Source: Chrysomallon squamiferum | Lineage: Eukaryota > Mollusca > Gastropoda > Neomphalida > Peltospiridae | DNA length: 30,000 nt | NCBI GenBank assembly: GCA_012295275.1 | Contig: CM022667.1 | Location: 1,233,943-1,263,942 of the forward strand | Reading direction: 5' to 3' | Part shown: in pieces, positions 1-12,000 of the stretch | Numbering within the stretch: position 1 is the stretch's first letter | How the letters are laid out: every line of letters begins with the position of its first letter | Notes under the pieces: model-generated | Databases searched by the model: none | What the model was told of the DNA's origin: nothing | What the model saw: the letters and a program-made list of their open reading frames with translations, nothing else | Program-made: the position numbers and the translations under genes

Positions 1-996
1 AAAAAAAAAAAAGAAGAAAATAGATATGATAACAATCATCAAAAATAAATAAGTAAATAAATAAATAAATAAACAAACAAAAGAAGTTCATTTTAACAAC
101 AATAAAGTTCAGAATAATCTATTTATTATTATTTAAAAAATTATAAACGTTGTTTTGATCACTCAAACTCAGTGTAAAATCCATGTCTTTATAGTTTTTA
201 AACTATCCGCATAATATTAATGTTATTACTGTACATTATTATTAAATCTTCATTGCTTTCACTGATTACTGCTTTTAAAAGAAAAGGGTAATATCGATTA
301 TAATATTATATCGTATTTAGTTTGTCATAATATAATTAATTTATGAAAAGAATATCAAGTCTTAATCTATACATATATTAAAAACTAACTAGATTTAAAA
401 GAATTTAAATAATATATGAAATCCAATCAAAATGAGCGCTTTTTTAAAACCGGTTTAGCACCAAGTTTCAATAAACTGGTACCGTGTTCTCTTTGCGCTT
501 TTACATTGACTTAGCTGAAGGAACCAGTTCCAAGTTCGATAACTCAGAACTATTATTTTAAGCTTCACCCTAATACTGAAAACGGAGATATATATATCAA
601 ATAAGTTTGTATTTTAAGGTTAGTGGAAATAGCGAAATTAATTATATATTATGTGGTTTTAGAAGAAGAAGGAGATATAGAGAAAAAAATGATATTCACA
701 AATATTAAGTATCATATTATTTTAAACATATGTATTTTTTTTGACAAGAAGTTCGATCAAAATTAAAAATAAAATAATCGTTTTATAATATTAATCCAAC
801 ATTAGAAACTATAAAATTTAAAAAAAAAGAAAAAAAAGAAGAAATTTAATTTATTGTCAGTATTAACATTATAATATTTTATTGAAGTTAATTAGCATGT
901 GAAATTATTTTTATAACTTTGTTTTGACTTTGGGCGTTTTCCATAGTAATAATCACAAGTTTCAGAGATTCAGTCACAGCAAGAGTTTTAGACTGC

Positions 997-1000
<4 letters not shown>

Positions 1001-1074
<74 letters not shown>
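1001..1074. repeat. (CT)37 microsatellite
   Basis: An uninterrupted CT dinucleotide run of 37 units. It lies about 300 bp upstream of the TMEM276-like start codon, inside the possible 5' UTR intron. Confidence 0.98.
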
Positions 1075-1078
<4 letters not shown>

Positions 1079-1286
1079 AAATGTCATTAAAAAATATTTA
1101 TTTCAACCATTTTTCTTTTGCATATTTCTTTAATTTTTCTAAAAAGCCCGTATTTAGTGTTGAATATTTTTAATATTTAAGACTTCTTTTACTAGAACTG
1201 TTAAAATTTCAGTAACCAAAATTAAGATTGAAAAGGATTTTATTTAGTGTCTTTGATAATAATTAAACAGACTTTAAAAAAAAAAA

Positions 1287-1288
<2 letters not shown>

Positions 1289-1322
<34 letters not shown>
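1289..1322. repeat. (TAA)n microsatellite preceded by poly-A
   Basis: A poly-A tract (about 1276-1288) runs directly into eleven TAA units just before the TMEM276-like exon. An A-run leading into an A-rich microsatellite can mark an old retroposon tail, but no body is recognisable here. Confidence 0.9.
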
Positions 1323-1323
<1 letters not shown>

Positions 1324-1380
1324 GATTATGTTGATTTTTTTATTAGGTTCAGTTTACAGATTCTTCATTATTGATTTGCA

Positions 1381-1956
1381 ATGGGAAGACAACTGACCAC
1401 TGCTTTGTCCGATGCTGTTCTGGCAGCATCGTGTTACATAATTGTCTATCACATTTGGTTACAAAACATTTACGCCGGATTGGGATTTTCAATGGAAGCC
1501 ATTGCTGCCACGGTTGGTGTCTTCAGATTTGCCTTTTCCAGACCTAGCAACACAATAGTGAGAACTCACGACTACATGTCGTGGCTTACTGCTGTTGCTG
1601 GTATGCCGCTAATTGCTGTCGGATTCTGCAAGTATATCCTTCCTTACATGATGAACTTCAACTTCATGGCCTCGATGGGACTGATCTTAACGAACAACGC
1701 CTTCGATATGAAAACGCAAAAGCTTTGCAAATGGGCTGTGACCGGTTTAGCAATGTTGACTGTCCTTCTGTCTAGTTATTACACGTGGAACGTTCATGGT
1801 TTTGCTGCAGCTGGAGTATACATACTTTCTGGTCGTTTCATCGGCAGCACTGGATTCATGTCCATCGGCAGCGTTCGAATGCCAAAACTGGATGTTTATC
1901 ATTATGCCTTAACTGTGGGGAATTACTTGTTTTTTAAGGCTTTGTATAATATTTAG
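1381..1956 (+). CDS. TMEM276: TMEM276-like multi-pass membrane protein
   Basis: A single open exon encodes 191 residues and ends in TAG. The start GCAATGG has G at -3 and G at +4, a good initiation context. Hydrophobic segments lie at about 8-28, 36-52, 66-87, 91-106, 117-135 and 139-165. A further semi-hydrophobic segment is at the C-terminus (170-191), giving six or seven membrane spans. I match it from memory to human TMEM276. Shared features are TALS near the N-terminus, a THD/THE motif before G-[ML]-P-L-[IL]-A in the third span, a small-residue-rich later span, and a C-terminal DV..(Y/W)AL.VG....(K/R)AL. Length is about the same as the human protein. Molecular function is unknown. The neighbouring ZFTRAF1 gene supports the call, because the two are neighbours in human. 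Composition is much less AT-rich than the flanks, as expected for real coding sequence. The absence of introns in the coding part is notable but the reading frame is fully intact. Confidence 0.72.
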   Translation: MGRQLTTALSDAVLAASCYIIVYHIWLQNIYAGLGFSMEAIAATVGVFRFAFSRPSNTIVRTHDYMSWLTAVAGMPLIAVGFCKYILPYMMNFNFMASMGLILTNNAFDMKTQKLCKWAVTGLAMLTVLLSSYYTWNVHGFAAAGVYILSGRFIGSTGFMSIGSVRMPKLDVYHYALTVGNYLFFKALYNI

Positions 1957-2535
1957 ACTTGTAACATCTCGATGTTTATAAAATTTAGTTAGGTTCATAA
2001 GATCGTGTATTTTTAAGATCACAAGAATATAGGGTATAGTAGAATTAAACTGGTTTGACCAATAATTATTCCCAGATTAATAACAGAAATAAGATTTAAG
2101 ATTTCTTTAAGACACTGTATGTATTTCTATCTAATCTGCATGTAATATATATTAATTATAATAGATGTATCTTTTATACAGTCATTTTGTATTCATTCCA
2201 TAGTAAGTAAATTATGTCATTTATAAACTGTATTTTATTGATGTTGATCATGCAAAAATATAAGATCATACAAAAAATTCGGTGATTTATTATGATTATA
2301 GATATAAATATACTCCTTAGTAAAAGAAACTAAGTCAAGCCATCATTTCATTGTCATTGAACATCTCTGAAACATTTTTCAAAATATGTGTCATAATTTC
2401 AGTTTTTCTGCACACTGCCACGCACACTGATTAAAATATGTGTGTTGTGTTAATGTTTGTTACTGTGACAGTTAAGCTAATTCAGTGATCTCATTTATGG
2501 TTTCCTTGAATTTTTGTTTGTTTGTGTCTGTGTGC

Positions 2536-2541
2536 AATAAA
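2536..2541 (+). terminator. Candidate polyadenylation signal for TMEM276-like gene
   Basis: This is the first AATAAA hexamer after the stop codon, about 580 nt downstream. It follows a GT-rich stretch. An ATTAAA variant at about 2044 is a nearer alternative. Confidence 0.35.
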
Positions 2542-5500
2542 TGGAAAAAATAAGTATAAATATTCAGTACTGAGTTATTTTATTAATATGTATGAAGAGC
2601 ACGACAAATTTGTCATTCAAAAGCTTGTTTTTGCACATTTAATATAATTATATATGTGCATATATATTAACTTTTTCTTTTTAAATAAGCACTGACAAGC
2701 ATGTCATAATGTTACCAGTTGTTTTTGTCTCATTAAAATGGAACATTTCACAGATGTACTCATGCTGTGCACACAAATGAACACATTTAAAAAAAATATG
2801 TATTATTTAAAAATACTCAGCTTATGCTATTGTTTAGTCTGCATCATGAATTGTAAAATTTTGGTGAAAAATCAAAAATTAAAATACAGAGATAAAAATA
2901 ATCATTAACTTGTTAAATACGATTTCCTCAAAACTTTTGTAGCTTTGCATAATAGATAATAAATATTTATTTTGAAAAAAAAATTAATAGTTGTTTATCA
3001 AATTCTTCTAAATCTGAGAAAACACTTGTTGTCATCATTCCGTTGATTAGTAGCAAGGGATATTTTTTATTTGCACCTTCCCAAAACAGGAATTCACATG
3101 ACTGTTATAGTTTTATTAAACCAGTTGAAAGATTTTGGAACACTCCACATAGTGCATACTGCAGAGAATTGATCCACCAGTGTCTTGTATTGTAGAATTA
3201 CAACATGCCACTTTGGGTAAATGGTTTGAAATTTATAAAAATTCTGTCTTTAATATTTCATTTTATTTAATGTGATTATTTAAATTATCTACATTCCATA
3301 TTAGAATTTTCATGCAATAACTTTTTTGCATTAGCAGCTTTGTTGATTTTTAGAATTCTACTGTAGTTTCATAATTTTTATATACATTTCTTATTTGTTA
3401 TATAAAATATATCCAATATTAAAAGACTGAATTTATTGTCATTGTGTTTTGTTGTTTCATTTTAGAAATTTAATTAAAAGTGTAGAGACATTTTACATAT
3501 TTTTATAATTAATATGAATTGACCTTGTACTAGCATGTATTTTGTTATATGTAGTGTAAGTTATGAATCTTTAAATCTGAACCATTTTTTTTCAAAAAAA
3601 AATTGTAAATGTAACAAGCTTTCTTGAATATACATAAATATTTTGTATTTAAAACATTTTCACATTAAGTTATTATGCTCATAAACAGGATATGATATAC
3701 AGTTTCATTCTTCATGAATTTAATCAACTGCTAAGCTGTTGTCAACTTCATTACAGTTTAATGCAAATGATTGATTTTGCATATATTTGTTATGATAAGT
3801 GTCTAATTAGAAGTTTAAAGAATAAAAAATTAATGACAGTTCAGTCAGATTTGAACTCAAAACATCTTTACTCAATCTTTTTAAAGATAAATTCTATTTT
3901 TCCTGATCTGGTAAAATGCATACAGATTAATTTATTTGTTTTTATAATTTACATCAGTAATTATTTCAATGCTTTAGTTTTCATTCTTTGTTCTTTTTCT
4001 CTCTTAATTTTTTTAAGACTTGCGGTCTGCTTTATTAATTAAATCTTGACAAACTGAGATTTCAAACATATCTGTTTCTCTTTACAACAGTTGTCTTGGC
4101 TTTGTTTGTCATTTTTGTTTGTGAATTCATGTTAATCAAATCTTTTAATTAAATCCAGTAATTACCATAGGACTGTTTAGACTGAACTGTTATTAAATGT
4201 AATGTTTCCTTTTAAACAAAAAATCAGTCTGAATAATATCAGTAATAATATAATTTTATGCATGGTGTTAATTAAAATAATACCAAAAAGCCAGCAGATG
4301 TAAGCATTTATCATTTATTACTGACGGTAGTAAATATAGAGCCCAGCTTAACAAGATGAATTTGAAAACATTAGTCCTGCAAATGGACATAAACATCAAC
4401 AACAACTGTTTATTTTAAAGATTAAACAAGTCATTTATCATTAAAACAAAATTTTTGTAACTTTAGTATCCTTGCCAAAAATGTTGAAATGTTTTAACCA
4501 TAAAAACCAGAAACAAACAATTTCACATATGTAAAACATTTGATGTAACTGTTACAAGGATATTTTTGACTAATGCAAAAGATAAATATTATGTACATAT
4601 ATAGTACAGATAATAATAGAGGCCTGAGTTTACTGGGTGTCTTTTATAATCCAAAATTGTCTACAATACAAAAAAAAAAAAAAATTAAAATCCTCAAATA
4701 GATTAAATTACCAAAAGTAGTGTTATATCAAGATCTAAGGGAGCTAACTGCTGTCATCTGATATAGCCAAAAAAAAAAAAAAAAAGATTTTTTAAAAATT
4801 AAAAAATAAATAAAATAAAATAAAATGAATCTTTTACATCCAATAAAGTAAATGAAATATTGTAATGATAGATTATTACAAAATTCCTTATTTAAATTTT
4901 TATTTTTTATTAATTATTATTTTTTTTTAAATAATATTTAATCCAAACCTGTTTATATTTTACTAGATTTTCAAGAACAATGTTCTGCACAACCAGAAAC
5001 AATTTTAGGGTAATTAATTTTGTAAATATTGTCTTAATTATGCTGGATGTAATGTTAAATTAACTATGTTAATGTGTGTATAATTATCTACAGGTATTTT
5101 ATTTATTAATTTTTTTTCTAACATGCAGTGTGAAGTAATAATGGGATTACCCAGGATAAATGCTTAAAGTATCAATGTATTTATAATTACAAAAAATATT
5201 AATATAAATATCAAAAATCAAAAGTTGAACAATCTTGCAATAAATCATAAAATGAAAGGAAAAAAAAAGGCAATTAAAAATAATGAAGACTGAAAAAAGC
5301 ATCTTGCAAACAATAAAATTAAGAAAAAAAATCAAAATTCATGAAATAAAACACCAAAAATGAGAAATAAAATGTAAAATAAATAAAAACTATTAAAAGT
5401 AACATTTCAGTAATATTAATCGTTACAAAATATTTATATCAAAAAAAATATAATAATAATAAAAATAAAAAAACTCTTCTTGGTGTCCATTAAACCCAGT

Positions 5501-5663
5501 AAATAATAAGTTACATTGAGTGTTTTAAAATAACAATATCAGCATGTGTTGCTATTTACACTCTTACACTGTAAGAATATATTTACAAAAGGAGAGAACT
5601 GAATTTAATATGTTTATCTTATTAACTACTTGATAATTTATCTAACCTACAAATTAATCATTT

Positions 5664-5760
5664 CCATGCTGGCTTAATCAGTTGAGCACTGAATTCCCAA
5701 ACCCAAGGATTTTGGTTCAAAACTCTGCTAACAACAGAATTAATTATTTTCATAAAAATT
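5664..5760 (+). mobile_element. Degraded tRNA-derived SINE head
   Basis: An internal Pol III promoter-like pair is visible. An A-box-like TGGCTTAATCAGTTGAGC (5670-5687) is followed about 27 bp later by a B-box-like GGTTCAAAACT (5714-5724). Spacing and sequence match a tRNA-derived SINE head. The 3' body cannot be delimited. It could also be an isolated tRNA pseudogene. Confidence 0.5.
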
Positions 5761-6303
5761 ACTTTTGGTAAAAATATCCACTTTTATTAAATGACTAGGT
5801 AAAATAATATTTTTTTGTATGCTTTAAAATGGTATGAATTTTATAATTTTATTATTAATTATTATTATTATTATTTTTTTTTTTTTTTGTAATTCCAAAA
5901 TATTTAAGTTTTCTAAACTAAATCACTGACAACAAAATCTAAAAGGCAGATGTGCATTTTAAAATGAAATGTTTTTTTTCACCATTAGGCCTGAAGAAAA
6001 CAATCAGATTAAATTCTTTGGGAAAATAACAACAACAAAAACTTGTGTTTTGTTGCGTTTAAATCAAACAGGTAATCAACACAAAGAATAACCGGTTATT
6101 TTCATATTTATACATTTAACAGCAGCATCCAACACAAACAGCTATGGAGAAATTAACTTTTTGGTATTAAATATAAATATAAAAGGAAGAAAAAAGATTA
6201 CTAAAGAAATTTATACATGCACTGACTGAGGTCATTAAAGATTTATCTATCTGAGTACGAGAAATATCTATGAAAGCAATAAATATAATAAACTTCCATC
6301 AAT

Positions 6304-6328
6304 TATATATATATATATATATATATAT
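6304..6328. repeat. (AT)n microsatellite
   Basis: About twelve uninterrupted AT units in the convergent intergenic interval. Confidence 0.95.
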
Positions 6329-8353
6329 CTTTTTTTTTTAATTTTAAAAAATATTCCCTGTCAAAAAGTCTTCATGTATAATAGTGAAAACAGTAACTGA
6401 AATAATTTATAATCAATGCTAAACCATGCAGTACAGTCGTTTCTAAATTCAGTCTGATACCAGCTGACATACGGAACAAGAAATAAATAAGGTTTTTTTT
6501 TGCTTCGCCCCCACAAAATTCAAAACTAACTACACTAGAACAAATCCTAATACTACTTTAAGAAAACGACAACATCGAAAAATCACAGCTGAACCTTGAG
6601 CTCTCAGTTACACACAGGCACACAAATTATTTCGTATATACAATCTTGTTTACGGTAACAAATGACAAAGTCTTCAATGTAAAATGACCCCCAAAAATTT
6701 CTTCACTGAATAACGTTTGATAAAAATCAGAAGAAGAAAAAACACAGAGCAAATGGATCTTTCTTTTTTTTTTCTCTTTTTTTTTAATACTTTTTTTTTT
6801 TTATCTTTCTTAATAAATTTCTAATAATTTATTCTGAAAATGTTTCAATCTGCATTAAATATACTGGACTATCTGGCTCCAATTACATTCCAAATATGTA
6901 AGATATTTAATGAATAATGCAAATTAGGCTTTTACTTTTTAATTATATTTATTTTTTATTGCTTTTTTTGTTTTGTTCAAATGTGACTAAAACAGAAGAG
7001 TTTTTAAATGAACCTTTTCTTTTTAATTTATAAAATTAAATTTTTTTTTTCAAAAAAGCAATTTGCATTTAATTATACTTTAATGCAATTTTTTTTCTTT
7101 CATGAAGATCATCACATCATCTTTGTTCGGTGCTTTTAAAACACTGAGTGACCTCTACAAAGATTATTCTCCTATTCTGATTATCTCACTTTTCACACTA
7201 CTAAAATGATTCATCTAAATGCTACTCTACCATCTAAACCAATAAACAAACTGAAAAAGAAAAAATTAACAGGATGATGAAAACTACTCGGATGTCTTCT
7301 CGCATACAGCAGATGGATATAAAACAATGAGCAAAAGATGACTGATGATAAAAGAGTTTGCTTTCAAAAACTTTTATATCAAAACTATAAGTAAAATCCA
7401 CCTATACAAAAGTATATCATCTATTCCAGCACCATAACGTTTAATATTACATCATCCAACCTAACAATGTTGCTTCTTATTTACCGACAAACAGAAAAGA
7501 AAAAAATTATATACAGGACTTCGTAAACATTCTAGGTGCATGCACTTAGTGCAACCCATGATGATATATCATTTAAAAAAAAATTCAACATCTATATTGA
7601 TGCTAAAACAATTTAGGAAAAAACAAGAAGTTGTGTTGACATAAGTAATATTAAAGTGCATCTTAATTTAAAACTTGTTTTTAACTACTATTCACGGCCA
7701 TAAAAATTGCTAAATAATCTTTTTTTTTTAACATTAATTTAATATAATGAAAACATGACATTTAGTATCTAAAATACAGCAAGTCAACCAACTCACCATT
7801 CATAATCAAACTTTCCAAAGCTACCCTGTTAGGTAAAAATTCTGAAAGTCTTGTCATTTTTAGATCATGTCTGACTTTTGATAAAATAAAATAAATTATT
7901 GTTTAAAATTGTATCTTCATATCTATTTTACACAAAGGTTAAAAATTTTAAAAAATATATGTATGTGAACCAATTTTTGGAAGTATTTTGAATAAAAAAA
8001 AAAATCAAATTATTATTTAATATTTTATAATTTTTAAGAAGAGACCAAAAAAAAAAAAAAAAAAACAACCCATAAAGTTAAACAGACTTTTTTGAGTTTT
8101 TAATGTTTTGTGCGATTCAGATTCAGTTTATCCAGCTAAATCTTGTTTATATTACATCAGTTTTGCCACAGAGAAATAATTGCAAAATACCAATATATTT
8201 ATAACTGATTTTAAACCTTCTTTTTTTTGCTCTCCTGATGTACCAATATCATTTAGTTACCACAATTTCCATCATGTTATTTCTCAAAACTTATATCCAT
8301 TATTCCCAATATAAAATTACTTTTTAAAAGATTCAGACTCTTGCCTTTCCCTT

Positions 8354-8359
8354 TTTATT
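8354..8359 (-). terminator. Candidate polyadenylation signal for ZFTRAF1
   Basis: TTTATT on the plus strand (AATAAA on the minus strand), about 270 nt beyond the ZFTRAF1 stop codon. Other AATAAA hexamers occur farther downstream, so the real 3' end is uncertain. Confidence 0.3.
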
Positions 8360-8630
8360 AATATTAAACAATTATTGACTTCACTATTCCTCAAGAATTG
8401 TGTTTTAAAAAAATATAGCTCATTACTAGCAACAAAAAAGATGTTCAGGTATTTGCAACACTGGACCCATTCGTCCGAAATAAAAGACTCCAGATAGATG
8501 CATTATGCGTACAAAATCATTCTGTAAAACTATGACAAATCTTATAAAGGTGTGTTCATGAGAACATATGCCATGCAAATACTGAAATGAAAAGGAGCCT
8601 CGTTAATGCCCTAAAAAAACCAGGATGCGC

Positions 8631-9020
8631 TCATACAACTTGGAACAGAATAATGCGGAAATTTATAGTCTTTGTAGCCAGCAGTTTGTTGCACTCGAGC
8701 GAATCCACGATGGGTAGTTCTTTCAGCTCTGACTCGGTGCTGTCGGAGGTGAACTCATGCTCGAATATCGCTGGCTTCACTTTCATCTCGCCATACGGTC
8801 CCTTCAGGGCCAGGAAATGCAAGCGGATCGGGGGCGTTGATTCGACTCTTGAGGACAAGCTGATAGGACAGACTTCGGCTGATCGTGTGAGCTGGATTCT
8901 TCTTGTCGCTGTTCACCCTGGCCTTGATCACCCACTGGTAGTTGAATGCCGAGAAGCGGCTGGTCTCGTAGAAGAGCTTAGTGATAAAGTCGTCAGTCCT
9001 ATAGGGCTTAAGCTGCAGAT
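8631..9020 (-). CDS. ZFTRAF1: ZFTRAF1 coding exon 4 (terminal, frame-broken)
   Basis: Begins after TTCAG with [12 protein letters not shown] in the expected frame. The homologous protein continues in that frame to RINAP (about residue 281) and then in the +1 frame from [13 protein letters not shown] to FQVV and TGA. The original frame would instead stop at 8755. Both halves match the family, so the break is a single inserted base rather than a misplaced exon. Confidence 0.92.
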
Positions 9021-12000
9021 CTGAATTGCAATGAACAGTAACAGTAATAACGATAATAAAAATCAAACTAATTAAAAAAAATAAATAATAATCATCTCCG
9101 GTCAGGACATATTTTAGTTCTTAACTTTTGTAATTATTTATATTTAAAATCTGTCTGGAGAAATGATAACAGAAAGGAATGGAATGCTGAATTGTTCTAC
9201 TTATTATCTATTTATAAACAGATTTTTTATTCTTTTTTGGATCACATCCAAGAGAATTTCCAACCTTTCAAATTAATTAATTTATTTCAAATTTAACAGT
9301 CAGCATTACTTTCTACGGCTGTAAGACAAACCATTAAACGTGATCTTTTCGAACGACAGCAGTGAGTAGACTGTGCTGTAGATCTGCTGCTCTTCGAGTC
9401 GCTTCTCATCCAGCTCTCTCAGGGTCTCAATGATTTCAATCCCAGCCTTCTTAGGGTGGATGCAGTCGTCTTCATGAGCAGCCACCTCGTGGAAGGGGCC
9501 AAGCCAAGGACAGCCGATCCGGGCGTATTTGCACGTGGTAGGCCTGTAGAAAAAAAGAAAGAATGAGCAAAACCCTGTTTCCTAAACCCATGGGACTGCA
9601 GTTGTGATGTCTGCTGTTGAAGAAGGGGTACTGCATGTCAGAAACGGTGCTTGCTGGGGTTGTTTTTTTGTACGTGGTGTACGCGATACTCACAATTCAC
9701 AGACTGTTCACGTCAGTTATCTCAAGACATCTGGCCATTTTCTGTAAAGCATTGTCTGTAAAGCTACGTTTTGAAATGTATAGATTTATAAAAGAAAATT
9801 TACAACAGCAAATTTGTAAAAAAGAAAATATGAAATTCAAAGAATATATATATATATAAATGCATTTCTGGTCATTTGACATTTACTTGGTTATGTAAAC
9901 ATTAGTTTCTGAATTGAGAAGGAAAAAAAAAACTAATGTTTTTTTGTTTTATTTATATTAGGGAATAAAATACTTTTTACAATTACATTTTATATTTATA
10001 TATAAATTTTTTAAACTTTTTTGTTTAAAGTAATTAAACAGAACCAAATTAAGAGCTGTAGAAGTTAATTTTCTTTTTTAAATGTTAAAAAAAAATAACA
10101 ATCCAAAACAAAGTGGATTGCCATGAAAGGTATAATTAGACAAAACTGCTGTAGTCAAATCTAAACTAAGATTAATTAATTAATTAATTAATTGAGCTCT
10201 TTCAGCCTAAATGTTACAACATTCTTGGTTGAACGGTTTTACCAAATTATTTCTGTTAATATAAAGTGCAATATCTCTCAAGTGCAAAGAGCTCTGGATG
10301 ACATTTTCTACAGATACTTGAAAGGAAAGACAGACTAAATTCAAGCTGACATTGCCTTTAAATACATAGCATTGTGCAGCTGGGTATGTAGTCTTGCCCT
10401 ACCTCTATTCAACAATTTAAAAAAAATATATTTCTATTAGAGAAATCTTTTTAAATTTTAATTTTTAATCTACACCCAAATTAATTTAATGGAATATTTT
10501 TAAAAAATATATATATATATATAATAATATATTTATAATTTAATTAATTACAATTAATTATTTATTTTCCAGAGGCTCCATATAAAAGAGATTTTAAAAA
10601 ATACAAAAAAATTGTAACAGTTACAGCTTTTACTCATACATGTAACACTGAATGGGAAAAAAAAAAAAAAAAAGAAAAAAAAAAAAATAAAAAATATAAA
10701 AAAAAGAAACACATTTAAATAATGTTTTGACCACAACATACACATACGACCTCTGCATGCCTGGTAAGCATGAGAAAGACATAAAATACTTGCCGCCTAT
10801 TCAACAGTTGCCACCATTATCAACTGTTATAGAACTCCATAACTAGGCACCAGGTTTCTTCTCCCTAAGACATCGTCGTGCTATACTCCATTCCTATGTA
10901 GAAACGATAGAAAGAAAGGAACGTGTTTCTCATTAAACATGTACAGAATGCCTAACACAAGTCGCAAGGAACTGTATGTGTTTCCCCCATAACACATGCA
11001 GTTACTTGCCGCTACAAAACGATAAACCTGTGGAGAAAAAGAAGTGGGATTAGTTTTTTGTCTAACTTAACTTATCAGGCTATCCCTGTTAGGGAGTCGC
11101 CTCTTACCTCTCCTGACACATTTCTCTCTCGTGTCCATTCACCATGTTGCGTGGCAGCTTCTGGCCGCAGTACTGGCAGTCGGTGGGCAGTTCGGACGCA
11201 GCCTTCTCCACGGCAAGATTGCGGGTGCACAGACTTTTGGAGATCTCGCATCGGCAGTTGGGGCAGGTTGCCATCTCATCCTTGAGTCTAGCGTCAGCTA
11301 GAAGATGATTGAAGCAACCTGCACACATCAGGTGCCCGTTTGTACACTGTAATAAACGAGAAAAATAGAAAAAAAAAAAAAAAAAAAAAATGAAATATAA
11401 AAGTTTAAAAACAAATTTTTATTTTTATTTTTGCTGTTTTTCTGTTTTTCTTATTAACTGGTAGAATTATGAAATATTCTTCAAATTATTGTGATAAAGC
11501 TGTTTAAAATAAATGTGTTATTAAATATGTTTGATGGCAACTAATGTAACTAATGTAACACTGAAGTAAGATGGCACATTATCATGCAAAATAAAATTTG
11601 TTATCATAATTTCTAAACACACAGTTAATATAAACTCAAATTTTAGATAAAATTAAAATGGATAATTTATTTTACTTTATTATATATATATATGCAGTTG
11701 TTATTCTGCTAGTGAGAAAAATACAGCAAATAATTTAAAAAAAAAAAGATGTCTGTCACTGCCCTATGTGAGTTTATTAAATGTCATTTGCACACACTGA
11801 ATTCAACGGTCGAAATAGGTCGAGCAGCTGACACGTTCTAATCACGTGATCCAAGCTAAACGGGACAGGATTTCCCAAAACAACGTTAGCACTTGTACGT
11901 TATTTGCTTTAGAAATGCACGAATCATTGAAAGAATTGCATTACTTAAAATTGTGCACGATATAACAAAAAATAATAATTTCAAAAGTTAGAATATATAT

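Larger units (their letters stand above)
1..1380. other. Upstream region of TMEM276-like gene; possible 5' UTR exon and intron
   Basis: No coding sequence is seen. The stretch from about 420 to 620 is less AT-simple than its surroundings. It contains a CCAAT box (423-427) and the inverted pair AACTGGT/ACCAGTT near 475 and 523. AAG|GTTAGT at 616-624 resembles a 5' splice donor, and TTTACAG ending at 1359 resembles an acceptor, so a 5' UTR intron (about 619-1359) is possible. The rest is poly-A-rich DNA and microsatellites. The promoter and intron are inferences. Confidence 0.3.
1957..8630. other. Non-coding convergent interval between TMEM276-like and ZFTRAF1
   Basis: 6.7 kb of AT-rich DNA holding the 3' UTRs of both convergent genes plus intergenic sequence. 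I see poly-A/T runs (for example 4670-4684, 4770-4785, 8048-8065), ATT and AT microsatellites and one tRNA-derived SINE relic. The open frames here are chance products of AT-rich sequence. Confidence 0.7.

Noticed and set aside
3692-4042. 116-codon plus-strand open frame
   Set aside because: AT-rich composition, no domain, no splice or start context; typical of chance frames in DNA this AT-rich.
8587-9024. 145-codon plus-strand frame
   Set aside because: It is the exact antisense of ZFTRAF1 exon 4; its openness comes from the GC-rich coding strand opposite.
9617-9859. 80-codon plus-strand frame in ZFTRAF1 intron 2
   Set aside because: Intronic, no homology recognised, ends in an (AT)n run.
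10554-10745. Minus-strand frame rich in phenylalanine
   Set aside because: Produced by translating a poly-A/T tract in ZFTRAF1 intron 2.
11058-11285. Plus-strand frame over ZFTRAF1 exon 2
   Set aside because: Antisense shadow of the RING-finger exon.
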